A DNA stretch of 50,678 nucleotides from Candidatus Hydrogenedentota bacterium (GTDB lineage: Bacteria; Hydrogenedentota; Hydrogenedentia; Hydrogenedentales; SLHB01): assembly GCA_016209895.1 (NCBI GenBank), contig JACQVH010000148.1:1-50678 (forward strand), written 5' to 3'. The notes under the pieces were generated by a model. It was not told where the DNA came from, searched no databases, and was given only the letters and a program-made list of their open reading frames with translations. Both the position numbers and the translations under genes were made by a program. This document shows positions 40,813 to 48,915 of this stretch, one piece after another; position 1 is the stretch's first letter, and the number at the start of each line of letters is the position of its first letter.

Positions 40813-43755
40813 CTATTCGGGCATGATGACCACCGTCTGATTCAGGCGCGGGGCCGTGGGCGGCCAGTGCAGAGTCGTGCCGTCCTCGAACTTGACCCGG
40901 ATGTAGTATTCCAAGTCACGATCTCGGATTTGCCTGGCCGAAAGTTGACCCACTAAAGTGCTGCGCGCCGCAACCGCGAGCGGTTGCTTGTGCCACATAC
41001 GCGCGCCCATCGTTCGCCAAAGGAGCGTCCCCTCTCGCGCCGCTGCTTGATGAAGTGCCACGGCTCGTATGTTTAGCGGCTCGCCCGAGGCGAGCGACGT
41101 ACGAACGGTCGGCAGAAATACACGCCCAATACCCTGATACTCATTCGTAAGTTTCGCCGCGTCAGGCAACGGCTCGCCGAGCCGCGCCTCGAGTTCCGCC
41201 CCCGGCGCGTCCCATAGCTTCGGAAAGGTGTGTTGCTCCAAGTTGCAGACGGTACCCATCGCCCCGGAATCGGTCACGGATTGCAGCAAATGTCTATATG
41301 CCTTCTCAATCGTCCTGGCCAACTTCTCCCGGCTCGGCAGTGTCATCGTTCGCGTCGCGTCACTGCGGTTCTTTTGCGAAGACACTGTCGTAAGGTGTGC
41401 CAGCGTACGATTGTACTCTGCCCAGACGCAACACATCTCGGCGGTGGCGCGCATAAATTCGAAAGTGTTTAGCCAGTAATCGAATCGTTCGCGATGGCCC
41501 GCACCCACGATGCTTGCTTGCAGGGCCGCCAGCTCATCCACAAATGCGTAGTCCTTCCGCACTTCATCCCACGGTCGTACGTCCGGCGCATAGCCGCCCG
41601 GACCGTTGATCCAATTGGAGGGACGAGGCAATCTGCCGTCCATGTGAGCGAAAATGCGGGCGGCTTCTGCGGCGGCCTCCGGCCCGAATTCGTGCCATGC
41701 CCAGTCCAAATAATAATCATCGGCCGGCCGATGCGGCGGCAACGGGTCAGGGTCGGCGGCGAAGTCTTCGTACTTGGGCCCGCCACAATTGATCTTCATG
41801 ACGATTTGCTCGCCGTGTATTTCCAGCGCGGCGATGGATGGAAACTCGACTTGTTTCACGAAGTCAATGTCGAGCCGCTGGTCCGCCACGTTCACCTCAT
41901 CGAATGTAAGATCGAGTGCGCGGTTGTGTCCCACCCGCGCGAAGATATCAAGCGAGTCCAACACCGGCTTGTCCTCTAACCTTACACCAAACACGCGCTT
42001 GCCGGCGGCTTTGTAGAATGGCTCACAGAAGCGAAGCGTCACCTGATAGCGCCCGTTGGGAACGGCGAAGCGATAGGCGCTCACGTCGTAGCGCACGTCG
42101 CGATAGAGCGGGTCCGCGTCGGTATCGGCGATTTCGGCGCTCGGAAACGGGGCGACTTGGCCGCCCACCGGTCCGGACGTATCGTTGGCCGCTTCGAGCC
42201 AGTCACCTTGAGTCCATGCCGCCTGTGCCAGGGCCGAAACGTTGGGGCCGAGAATTCGCTTGCGCCAATGAATGCCCAGGAGTCCGGTGCAGCCGTAGCG
42301 CAGGGCGTCGCTCGCATCGCGGCGCATGCGGCCCACCCAGAGTTGCGGCGAGGTCATCGCGGGATCGTCCTCCAACCACGGGATGGCCCACTTGTCGTGC
42401 CGCGCGGCGTTCGCGAAGCCCGGCTCCACCGGGTCATGGCCTACTTGGCGGCTGATGCAACTCAGCGCAATGTCTTTAGGGAGCGAACGATCGAACAGCG
42501 CCCGGTCGTATTGCGGTCCGAGAACCCAGCCGCATGTGGCCAGTTGGATCGGCGCATTCACACGGCGGAGGGCCTCATAAGCAGATGTGATATCCTTTAG
42601 GGTCGCCTGAACTTGTTCTTCTTTTACGCTTTCCCAAGTCCAATTTTCCGGCGTCCAGAGCCAGTAATAATCGAGTGGGTGGGTCCGCATGATGCGAACG
42701 AAAAGGCCCTCGTACAGTTTTCGCACCATATCGTCACTGGCTCCCATTCGCGCTCGGACCGGTTCCGGGACGACCAGCGGCGTTTCCGTTCCCACACACG
42801 TCTTTACGCCCAGTCGCTGGGCCAGCGTGAAGGCCTCATGAAACATCCTGCCGACGCGGTTGAACATCTCATTGGAATCGGCGGCGGTCGCTGGCTCCGG
42901 TGTCAGCCCACGCATGACGTCCGAACTGAAGTCGTCGCGGTCAAAAAGCCTCGCGCCGCCGCAGGCGTAAGCGCTCGTGGGCTTGGCTGAGAATCCCCAT
43001 CCGACGGTTTGCGCCGTATTGAAGTAGCGCGTGGGATAGCTGAAATTCACCGAGCCGTCGGGTGAGACATCATCCGATTTTCCAATCCACACCGTCGGCT
43101 CGACGACGGGATAGGTGTGAAGTCCGATAAAGTTCATGCGCAGCTTGGGCAATTGCGCGATAATCGCCTTGTAGTCGTCGGGATTCCACCAATCCGGGCC
43201 TTCGGGAAAATCATGGAACGGCTGGATGCCGCGCAGTTCGAATAGCGGAGACCCACGCTCCTCGAGTGGCGACAGAATCCGGTCCGTCGGTTCATCAGGA
43301 ATGACGTCGCCGTGAAGATAGAACCGGACTCCCAGGTGTTCCGCGAACCGGTACACCGCGTAAAGTGTGGATACGTCGCTGCCCCCGGCCAATAAAAGAT
43401 GCTGGCAGCCATTCTCTTTGGTAATAGTCTTCAGCAAATACCCCTGAGGGCCCAGACCGCTAATCATGCGAGCTGATTCTTCGCCGACATACTTGGGATC
43501 GAACACCCCAGAACTCTTGCTACCAATGACAATGCCGTCGGCGTCGTCTGAAGCGGCATCGCGGAGGCGCAAGAAACGGTCGGTGCGGAGATAGACGTAG
43601 CGCCTTACTTCACGGGCCGCGAACTGTTCCAGCGGCGTGGCGTTCTGATCGTGAATAATGACCGTTCGGTTATTCGCGGCCGCACTCGATACGCCGAAGG
43701 AGATTGAGAACGAGAGAATTGCGAGTAGAACTGACCACGAAACTCTGGTTTTCAT
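40813..43755 (-). CDS. Large exported glycoside-hydrolase-like protein with malectin-type domain
   Basis: About 980 residues from a Met that starts a signal peptide (MKTRVSWSVLLAILSFSISF...SSAAA). Residues about 30-140 resemble the N-terminal domain of alpha-glucuronidase (GH67N: TPLEQFAAREVRRYVYLRT, IVIGS, TLYAVYRFAEHLGVRFYLHGD). A barrel-like region follows (about 150-530; LPKLRMNFIGLHTYP, YYWLWTPENWTW). A malectin-type carbohydrate-binding segment is at about 535-640 (YRFAVPNGRYQVTLRFCEPFY, KRVFGVRLEDKPVL), and a second malectin-like start at 652 (INCGGPKYEDF). The C-terminal 300 residues are helical and unassigned. I cannot assign catalytic acids with confidence. Same strand and probable operon with the two ABC permeases. 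An upstream open frame (to 44118) overlaps the permease gene and is rejected. Confidence 0.7.
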   Translation of the reverse strand: MKTRVSWSVLLAILSFSISFGVSSAAANNRTVIIHDQNATPLEQFAAREVRRYVYLRTDRFLRLRDAASDDADGIVIGSKSSGVFDPKYVGEESARMISGLGPQGYLLKTITKENGCQHLLLAGGSDVSTLYAVYRFAEHLGVRFYLHGDVIPDEPTDRILSPLEERGSPLFELRGIQPFHDFPEGPDWWNPDDYKAIIAQLPKLRMNFIGLHTYPVVEPTVWIGKSDDVSPDGSVNFSYPTRYFNTAQTVGWGFSAKPTSAYACGGARLFDRDDFSSDVMRGLTPEPATAADSNEMFNRVGRMFHEAFTLAQRLGVKTCVGTETPLVVPEPVRARMGASDDMVRKLYEGLFVRIMRTHPLDYYWLWTPENWTWESVKEEQVQATLKDITSAYEALRRVNAPIQLATCGWVLGPQYDRALFDRSLPKDIALSCISRQVGHDPVEPGFANAARHDKWAIPWLEDDPAMTSPQLWVGRMRRDASDALRYGCTGLLGIHWRKRILGPNVSALAQAAWTQGDWLEAANDTSGPVGGQVAPFPSAEIADTDADPLYRDVRYDVSAYRFAVPNGRYQVTLRFCEPFYKAAGKRVFGVRLEDKPVLDSLDIFARVGHNRALDLTFDEVNVADQRLDIDFVKQVEFPSIAALEIHGEQIVMKINCGGPKYEDFAADPDPLPPHRPADDYYLDWAWHEFGPEAAAEAARIFAHMDGRLPRPSNWINGPGGYAPDVRPWDEVRKDYAFVDELAALQASIVGAGHRERFDYWLNTFEFMRATAEMCCVWAEYNRTLAHLTTVSSQKNRSDATRTMTLPSREKLARTIEKAYRHLLQSVTDSGAMGTVCNLEQHTFPKLWDAPGAELEARLGEPLPDAAKLTNEYQGIGRVFLPTVRTSLASGEPLNIRAVALHQAAAREGTLLWRTMGARMWHKQPLAVAARSTLVGQLSARQIRDRDLEYYIRVKFEDGTTLHWPPTAPRLNQTVVIMPE

Positions 43756-43771
43756 TTTGCATACCCCTTTT

Positions 43772-43800
43772 GTCATTCTGAGCGCAAGCAAAGAATCTCG
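43772..43800. repeat. CATTCTGAGCG-type dispersed palindromic element
   Basis: GTCATTCTGAGCG (43772-43784) followed by CAAGCAAAGAATCTCG (43785-43800) matches a short element that I recall as highly repeated in several bacterial phyla, with ATTCT and AGAAT as imperfect inverted ends. It sits in the 80-nt gap between the permease and glycoside-hydrolase-like genes. A role in mRNA stability or as a mobile or regulatory element is not known. Confidence 0.5.
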
Positions 43801-43835
43801 CATACCAAAATCTTGGATATGAAAGATACTCCGCC

Positions 43836-44669
43836 TCACTTGATCGCCCCGGCGGTCAGTCCCTTGATGAACCGGCGCTGCATCACGATAAACAGCAAGG
43901 TCACTGGCATGGAAAGTACCACCACCCCGGCAAAGATGTGGTTCCAATTCTTTACGTACTTGTCTGAAAGGAATCGCCAGAGTTGCACAAAAACCAGTTG
44001 TCCCTTGGTCGGTCCCATAACAATAAACGCCTGCATGAAATCGTTCCAAATCCAGAGGCCCCAGAAGATAATGACGGTGGCCGTGCACGGCGTCAAGAGC
44101 GGGAAGATAATCCGCCAAAACACGGCCACTGGACCGCAGCCGTCAATCACTGCCGATTCCTCCAGTTCTCTGGGGATCGAGGACATAAAACCGCCATAAA
44201 TGAATATGCAGAGCGGCAGTCCCCAAGAAACGTAATGCAATAAGAGCGCACGATACGTGAACGGGATGCCGAGCAGGCGGAGTTGCTGCAATAAGGGTAC
44301 CATGATGATTTGGAACGGTATCGTGAGTCCCGCGAGAAAGAACAGCCGCAGGAACGGGCCCGTCACCATTGGCCGCCGCATCAGCGAATAGGCCGCCATG
44401 GGTGCGGTCGCAATAAGGCAGAGAACGACCGCAACACACATCAGGAAACTATTCGCCATCGGCCGAGCCAATCGTACGCCGGTGAACAAATATCGGTAGT
44501 TCTCGAAGGTTAACGGCTCCGGCCAGCCGAGCGGCGATTGAATGATGGCCGGCAACGTTTTCAACGAATTAAGGATGGCCAGGAAGCAGGGAGTAACAAA
44601 CAACACACCGATCCCCAAAAGGACCAAGTCCATCCACGGTAGCCGGATTGACCGCCGGGCCGGGTTCAC
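43836..44669 (-). CDS. Sugar ABC transporter permease, MalG type
   Basis: 277 residues from a GTG that overlaps the previous gene's TGA (GTGA). Six transmembrane segments; the EAA loop EESAVIDGCGPVAVFWRIIFPLLTP is where the ATPase docks. FLMCVAVVLCLIATAPMAAYSLMRR and LDLVLLGIGVL-like N-terminus agree with CUT1 carbohydrate permeases. It forms a heterodimer with the preceding MalF-type permease. No substrate-binding protein or ATPase is encoded nearby. Residues upstream of 44669 belong to the upstream gene. Confidence 0.88.
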   Translation of the reverse strand: MNPARRSIRLPWMDLVLLGIGVLFVTPCFLAILNSLKTLPAIIQSPLGWPEPLTFENYRYLFTGVRLARPMANSFLMCVAVVLCLIATAPMAAYSLMRRPMVTGPFLRLFFLAGLTIPFQIIMVPLLQQLRLLGIPFTYRALLLHYVSWGLPLCIFIYGGFMSSIPRELEESAVIDGCGPVAVFWRIIFPLLTPCTATVIIFWGLWIWNDFMQAFIVMGPTKGQLVFVQLWRFLSDKYVKNWNHIFAGVVVLSMPVTLLFIVMQRRFIKGLTAGAIK

Positions 44670-45544
44670 AGCGACACCTCTTTGCGTCGAAGCAAAGTCA
44701 CCTGCACCGCGGCTATTCCGATGAGCGCCACAAAACATACGAAAGAAACGGCTGCTGCATATCCCTGCCGGTCATTCAAGACCCCCAGCCAGTAGATGTA
44801 GTAGCCCACGGTTGCCGTCCGGTAGCCGGGACCGCCTTGGGTGGTAACCACGATTTGCGGAAAGAGGTTGATACCGGTGATGAGCGCGAGGACGGAGTTG
44901 ATGGTAAGCGTAGGCAAGAGCATCGGGAACTGGATTCGTCGGAATACCGAGAGCGCGCCGGCGCCATCTATGCGTGCCGCCTCGTAGAGTTCGGTAGGAA
45001 TGGCCTGAAGATTCGCCACGTAGAGCGTCGTGAAGAAGCCCAGCCCGCTCCACGCCACCAGCGAGAAGATAAAGTACGGCGCCCACTGTGGGTCGCCCAT
45101 CCAATCCTGGGTCCACGCCTCGAGGCCCAGGGCGCGCAACCCAACATTGATCGCGCCTTCCCGGTAGTTCGCCAGATATTGGAACAGCAACGCGCTGACG
45201 AGAATGCTTAACACGTACGGATAGAAGAAAAGGCCACGCACCAATCCCCTCAGCACGCGGAGATTGTCTAAGAAGATCGCTAATACCATCGCGCCGAACG
45301 TGAAAAAGACAACAATGAGCAGCGTCTCGAACAGGGTGAACCGTATCGCAGAATAGAATCGGGCGTCGCTCATCAATTCTGCGAAGTTGGAAAGACCGAT
45401 GAATTCCGGGCGCCGGTTCCAACCGCTCCAATTCGTCAGACTGTAAGCGAAGCCCAGAAATGCTGGAAGCACGACAAATCCGGCATACAGCGCTATCGCC
45501 GGGCCGCAGAGAATCATGGACGCCAGGATATTCTGTCGCCGCAT
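44666..45544 (-). CDS. Sugar ABC transporter permease, MalF type
   Basis: 292 residues from MRRQNILASMILCGPAIALY, a typical CUT1 permease start and length; the open frame runs further upstream to 45712 but that part is hydrophilic and lacks conservation signs. Six transmembrane helices and the EAA loop ELYEAARIDGAGALSVFRRIQFPMLLPTL are clear; INLFPQIVVTTQGGPGYRTATVGYYIYW matches the conserved loop of MalF-type proteins. It precedes the MalG-type gene with a 4-nt overlap. It is divergent from the SMP-30 gene (gap 45545-45711, with no strong promoter that I can call). Confidence 0.85.
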   Translation of the reverse strand: MRRQNILASMILCGPAIALYAGFVVLPAFLGFAYSLTNWSGWNRRPEFIGLSNFAELMSDARFYSAIRFTLFETLLIVVFFTFGAMVLAIFLDNLRVLRGLVRGLFFYPYVLSILVSALLFQYLANYREGAINVGLRALGLEAWTQDWMGDPQWAPYFIFSLVAWSGLGFFTTLYVANLQAIPTELYEAARIDGAGALSVFRRIQFPMLLPTLTINSVLALITGINLFPQIVVTTQGGPGYRTATVGYYIYWLGVLNDRQGYAAAVSFVCFVALIGIAAVQVTLLRRKEVSL

Positions 45545-45711
45545 TCGGGACGCTGCTATCTGCACCAGCTTGTGGTTCTCCCCAAACGGTTGTGGCCTGG
45601 GGTCATTCTCGCACAAAGCGGGCGACCGTTTCCCGAAATAGGGATTTGCATTTCCCATGGACAACGTGCCACACTTCCGTTCTGCATTCCCCATTCGGGG
45701 CATTAAGGCCA

Positions 45712-46560
45712 ATGATAATGTCAGTAATCGTGGTAGGTTCTATTCTGTCGAGCGTTGCGGGAAATTCGGTTTCAGGTGCGGTCGAGTTGGTCGCGGACGG
45801 ATTTCTATTCACCGAAGGTCCGGTCTGGCTCAAGGCCGGCGTTCTGGTTTTCAGCGACATCCCTGCCGACGCCATTTATCGCGCCGATAAGTCCGTCTAC
45901 CGGAAGCCGAGCGGAAAATCCAATGGACTTACCATGGACAACGAAGGTCGGCTCATCGCCTGTGAGCATTGGAATCGCCGCGTTACCCGCGAAGAGCCGG
46001 ACGGAACCGTCACCGTGTTGGCGGAACGATACGAGGGTAAACGTCTGAATAGCCCTAACGACGTGGTGGTCCGTTCTGATGGCGCCGTTTTCTTTACGGA
46101 CCCGCCGTACGGCTTGGAGGGCCGTCCCGCCGAGTTGGATTTTGCCGGAGTATACCTGCTCCGTCCGGACGGGACATTACGCCTATTAATCGCGGATTTC
46201 GTAAAACCCAATGGATTGGCGTTGTCGCCCGATGAGAAAACCCTTTACATTGCGGATACGGATGGCGGCCATATTCGAGCGTTCATGGTCGCCTCGGATG
46301 GTACAATTAGTGACGGGCGGCTTTTTTGCAATCTGCCCCGCCCCGATGGTATGAAAGTGGACGTGGCCGGCAATGTCTGGTGCACAGCGGAGGACGGGGT
46401 GCGCGTAATGCAGCCGGATGGAAGCTTGTTAACCACGGTGCGCTGTCCCCAGGCGCCGGCAAATTGCGCTTTTGGAGACCAAGACTTTAAGACACTTTAC
46501 GTGACAGCTCGAACTGCCGTATACCGAGTGCGGACCACTGTGGCGGGAATCTCGCCGTAG
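45712..46560 (+). CDS. SMP-30/gluconolactonase-family protein, probably exported
   Basis: 282 residues from ATG at 45712 (a second ATG at 45718). A hydrophobic N-terminus (SVIVVGSILSSVAGNSVSG) is a likely signal. The rest is a six-bladed SMP-30/Gnl propeller: FLFTEGPVWLKAGVLVFSDIP, SNGLTMDNEGRLIACEHWNRRVT, LNSPNDVVVRSDGAVFFTDPPYGL, VKPNGLALSPDEKTLYIADT and RPDGMKVDVAGNVWCTAEDGV, with the Glu/Asn/Asp metal ligands of the family. It probably hydrolyses a sugar lactone, consistent with the neighbouring sugar transport genes, though the strand differs. Confidence 0.85.
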   Translation: MIMSVIVVGSILSSVAGNSVSGAVELVADGFLFTEGPVWLKAGVLVFSDIPADAIYRADKSVYRKPSGKSNGLTMDNEGRLIACEHWNRRVTREEPDGTVTVLAERYEGKRLNSPNDVVVRSDGAVFFTDPPYGLEGRPAELDFAGVYLLRPDGTLRLLIADFVKPNGLALSPDEKTLYIADTDGGHIRAFMVASDGTISDGRLFCNLPRPDGMKVDVAGNVWCTAEDGVRVMQPDGSLLTTVRCPQAPANCAFGDQDFKTLYVTARTAVYRVRTTVAGISP

Positions 46561-46591
46561 GGTACGCGAGGGGTAGCATCGCACGCCGCGC

Positions 46592-46648
46592 CATCTTAAG
46601 ATGCCATCATACAATTATGTTGACGAGTCAGGTGTGGCAGCGATAAAT
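46592..46648 (+). promoter_or_regulatory. Candidate promoter and palindrome upstream of the PP2C gene
   Basis: A perfect 12-nt palindrome, CATCTTAAGATG (46592-46603), lies 16 nt before a possible -35 box TTGACG (46620-46625); ATAAAT (46643-46648) is 17 nt further and the ATG is at 46694. Base composition and spacing are the only evidence. Confidence 0.4.
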
Positions 46649-46693
46649 CCGCAACACATCGAACAATACCGATTACGGCAGGGAAAAGATTGA

Positions 46694-47599
46694 ATGGCAG
46701 TAATTCCGCTTACGGTCACAGGGCCGGAAAACGGCGGTAACTACGAGTATCAGTGGTCAAGCAAAGGGCTTCAAGCCCATTTGCTTTCGGACGTGGGCAA
46801 GAAACGCGCCCACAATGAGGATTGTTGTACCCTCTGCGCTCCGGACGATGACCACGTACTCCGCGAACGCGGACTCCTCCTCGCCGTCGCCGACGGCATG
46901 GGAGGTGTGAAGGGCGGCGAATTCGCCAGCCACCTCGCGCTCCAGACGCTGGGGGAAACGTACTATTCCCTGCCCAATAGCACCATTCCGGGCCGGCTGC
47001 AGGCCGCGATCGACCAAGCCAACCGCCGCATTTTCGAAGAAGCCGAGCACAACCCCGAGTACCACGGCATGGGCACCACCGTGTCTGCCGTGGTCATCCT
47101 TGGCGACTATGCCTATATCGCCCAAGTCGGGGACAGCCGCGTCTACGTCGCGCGCGGCAACGCCGGCGTTTGGCAGATTACCGACGACCACTCGCTCGTG
47201 GCGGAACAAGTTCGGAACGGCTACATCTCCGAAGACGAAGCCCGCAAACACGCGCTGAAGAACCTGATCACCCGGGCGGTCGGCACCAAAGAAAGCATCA
47301 AGGTGGATTTGTTCTCATTCCACGTCAAGCAAGGCGACACCCTCCTGATTTGCTCCGACGGCCTTTCCAATTTGGTAGATGACCGCGAGATCGGCCGATG
47401 CCTGGCCGGCGAAAGCCTGCAAGGCGCGGCGCGTATCCTCGTGGGTCGAGCACTGGAAGGCGGCGGCTCGGACAACATCACCGCCGTGCTCCTCCGCATC
47501 ACCAAACCCCCGGAAAAAAAAGAGTTGGAAGCCGGCGCCGTCCGCGTTACCTTCCCCAAAATGGGCCTCTTCGGCCGCCTCAAGAAATTCATCGTCTGA
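46694..47599 (+). CDS. PP2C-family (PPM) serine/threonine protein phosphatase
   Basis: 301 residues. All bacterial PP2C motifs are present: SDVGKKRAHNEDCC (metal ligand in NED), LLAVADGMGGVKGGEFAS, GMGTTVSAVVI, YIAQVGDSRVYVA, QITDDHSLV, ITRAVGT, LLICSDGLSNLV and GGSDNITAVLL. It dephosphorylates Ser/Thr residues using Mn2+ or Mg2+ in the cytoplasm and normally opposes a Hanks-type kinase, but none is encoded nearby. The C-terminus (KKELEAGAVRVTFPKMGLFGRLKKFIV) has an amphipathic, basic end of unknown purpose. Confidence 0.93.
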   Translation: MAVIPLTVTGPENGGNYEYQWSSKGLQAHLLSDVGKKRAHNEDCCTLCAPDDDHVLRERGLLLAVADGMGGVKGGEFASHLALQTLGETYYSLPNSTIPGRLQAAIDQANRRIFEEAEHNPEYHGMGTTVSAVVILGDYAYIAQVGDSRVYVARGNAGVWQITDDHSLVAEQVRNGYISEDEARKHALKNLITRAVGTKESIKVDLFSFHVKQGDTLLICSDGLSNLVDDREIGRCLAGESLQGAARILVGRALEGGGSDNITAVLLRITKPPEKKELEAGAVRVTFPKMGLFGRLKKFIV

Positions 47600-47642
47600 C
47601 CTTGTATAATCCCTCTGCGTAGATTCGGGAGCGGAAGTACTC

Positions 47643-48065
47643 ATGTCTCTGGATTTAACCAGCTTGAAAAAGGCGGTTTCTTCGCTGCAAAAAGCGATGA
47701 AGGTAGCAAGTTCTCCTGAGAGTGTACGCAGACTGGGGGACGACGAGCGTGAAGTCGTCAAAGCGGGCGTCATCCGAAACTTTGAGTTTACTTTCGAGCT
47801 CTGCTGGAAATTCATGCGGCGCTGGATAACAGCGAATCTGGGGGCGGCGCGCATTGACGGCATTACCCGGCGCGAACTTTTCCGTTTGGCGGTCGAGAAC
47901 CGTCTCATTTCCGATTTCGCCCGATGGGATGAGTATTACGAAGCGCGAAATCTGACGTCTCACACCTACGATTCCGACACAGCCGATGAAATCTTCCGAC
48001 TAGCGCAAGAATTTTCTGTGGACGCCAAAAGTCTGTTGACAGCATTGGAAGAAAGGAATGATTAG
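47643..48065 (+). CDS. HEPN-domain protein (HI0074-like), toxin partner of MNT
   Basis: 140 residues of the HI0074 nucleotidyltransferase-substrate-binding family. The HEPN ribonuclease motif R-x4-6-H is present as Arg102-NLTS-His107 in EARNLTSHTYD. The preceding FEFTFELCWKFMRRW is also typical. HEPN proteins act as RNases and are inactivated by their MNT partner, often by AMPylation. The stop overlaps the MNT gene's ATG by 8 nt. Order HEPN then MNT is one of the two known arrangements. Confidence 0.85.
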   Translation: MSLDLTSLKKAVSSLQKAMKVASSPESVRRLGDDEREVVKAGVIRNFEFTFELCWKFMRRWITANLGAARIDGITRRELFRLAVENRLISDFARWDEYYEARNLTSHTYDSDTADEIFRLAQEFSVDAKSLLTALEERND

Positions 48066-48378
48066 TTTGCCGCCGGAACATCTTGCGACCATTACCGCGA
48101 TCCTCGCGGAGCATGTCCCGGAAGCCGAGGTCCGCGCCTTCGGCTCGCGAATCGGGGGGACGGCGCGCCAGTACTCCGACCTCGACCTTGCGATCGTCGG
48201 CGAGAAGAAGGTAGAGCTTCGAGTCATGGCGCGGCTTCGCGACGCCTTTCAAGAATCGAAGTTGCCCTTCCGCGTAGACCTGCTCGACTGGCGCCGCATC
48301 TCCCCCGAATTCCGCGCCCGCATCGAGCAGAATTATGTAGTCATCCGCGAAGCGGAAAAGGTTACGGCCGCGCACTGA
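48058..48378 (+). CDS. MNT-type minimal nucleotidyltransferase (HI0073-like)
   Basis: 106 residues with the polymerase-beta-like signature FGSRIGGTARQYSDLDLAIVG: Gly29-Ser30 and Asp41-x-Asp43. A C-terminal acidic strand (FRVDLLDW) supplies the third carboxylate. Such minimal proteins modify and silence the HEPN partner. Overlaps the HEPN gene by 8 nt. Confidence 0.88.
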   Translation: MISLPPEHLATITAILAEHVPEAEVRAFGSRIGGTARQYSDLDLAIVGEKKVELRVMARLRDAFQESKLPFRVDLLDWRRISPEFRARIEQNYVVIREAEKVTAAH

Positions 48379-48443
48379 CCGGGCGAGACGCAGCGTAAGG
48401 AGTTTTGCTGAGATTAACGAAGCCGAACAGGCATGGTAGAGAC

Positions 48444-48746
48444 GTGAACACAAACGTAAATATCCAGATTCCAAGTGAGGATATCGCGGCGCTTTGTCGG
48501 CGCATTCGCCGGCTGGCGTTCTTCGGCTCGGTGCTGCGCGATGATTTCACGCCGGAGAGTGACGTGGACGTGTTGGCGGAGTCCGAACCGGGCACGCGCG
48601 TAGGGCTGATCGGTTTCGCGGGAATGGAAAACGAACTGAGCCGACTCCTTGGCCGGAAAGTTGATCTCAGCACGCCCGGATTCCTCAGCCCCTATTTCCG
48701 TGACGAGGTGCTTCGCGAGGCGGAGGTCGTCTATGAGACGACGTGA
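48444..48746 (+). CDS. Second MNT-type nucleotidyltransferase
   Basis: About 100 residues from GTG at 48444. FFGSVLRDDFTPESDVDVLAES carries Gly28-Ser29 and Asp40-x-Asp42; LGRKVDLSTPGFLSPYFRDEVLREAEVVYET is the usual C-terminus of the MNT genes that precede DUF86-type HEPN toxins. The HEPN gene expected next is truncated (see 48733-48786). It is separate in sequence from the MNT at 48058. Confidence 0.8.
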   Translation: MNTNVNIQIPSEDIAALCRRIRRLAFFGSVLRDDFTPESDVDVLAESEPGTRVGLIGFAGMENELSRLLGRKVDLSTPGFLSPYFRDEVLREAEVVYETT

Positions 48747-48786
48747 CGATGGTCTACGGATTTCGACGTTGAAAAACTTAGAGTAG
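48733..48786 (+). pseudogene. Truncated DUF86-type HEPN toxin remnant
   Basis: An ATG overlapping the end of the MNT gene starts a 17-codon frame MRRRDDGLRISTLKNLE then TAG. The opening resembles MxRDDxLRLLDML, the usual start of DUF86 HEPN proteins that follow such MNT genes by overlapping them. No HEPN continuation is seen in any frame before the repeat array at 48842. I read this as an eroded toxin gene, leaving the antitoxin-like MNT. Confidence 0.5.
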
Positions 48787-48841
48787 CCAATTCGTGGGAC
48801 GTTGACGTGGGCGGGGTCACCGGTGAGGTAAAAGGGTCGAG

Positions 48842-48886
48842 GTCGGATCCGTCGGACATGTCTGAATTGTCGGACGGGTCGGACAA
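48842..48886. repeat. Nonanucleotide GTCGGACNN array, five units
   Basis: Units at strict 9-nt steps: GTCGGATCC, GTCGGACAT, GTCTGAATT, GTCGGACGG, GTCGGACAA. It lies between the eroded HEPN gene and the four-helix-bundle gene. Same family as 6363, 37392 and 49269. Confidence 0.75.
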
Positions 48887-48915
48887 ACCAAGGTGCCGTC
48901 AAGGAGGGGGAGTAC

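Noticed and set aside
43756-44118. Extended N-terminus of the glycoside-hydrolase-like protein
   Set aside because: It covers part of the MalG-type gene on the same strand and includes the CATTCTGAGCG element; the signal peptide starts at 43755.
45545-45712. N-terminal extension of the MalF-type permease
   Set aside because: The extra residues are hydrophilic with no family match, and the shorter form has the usual permease length.
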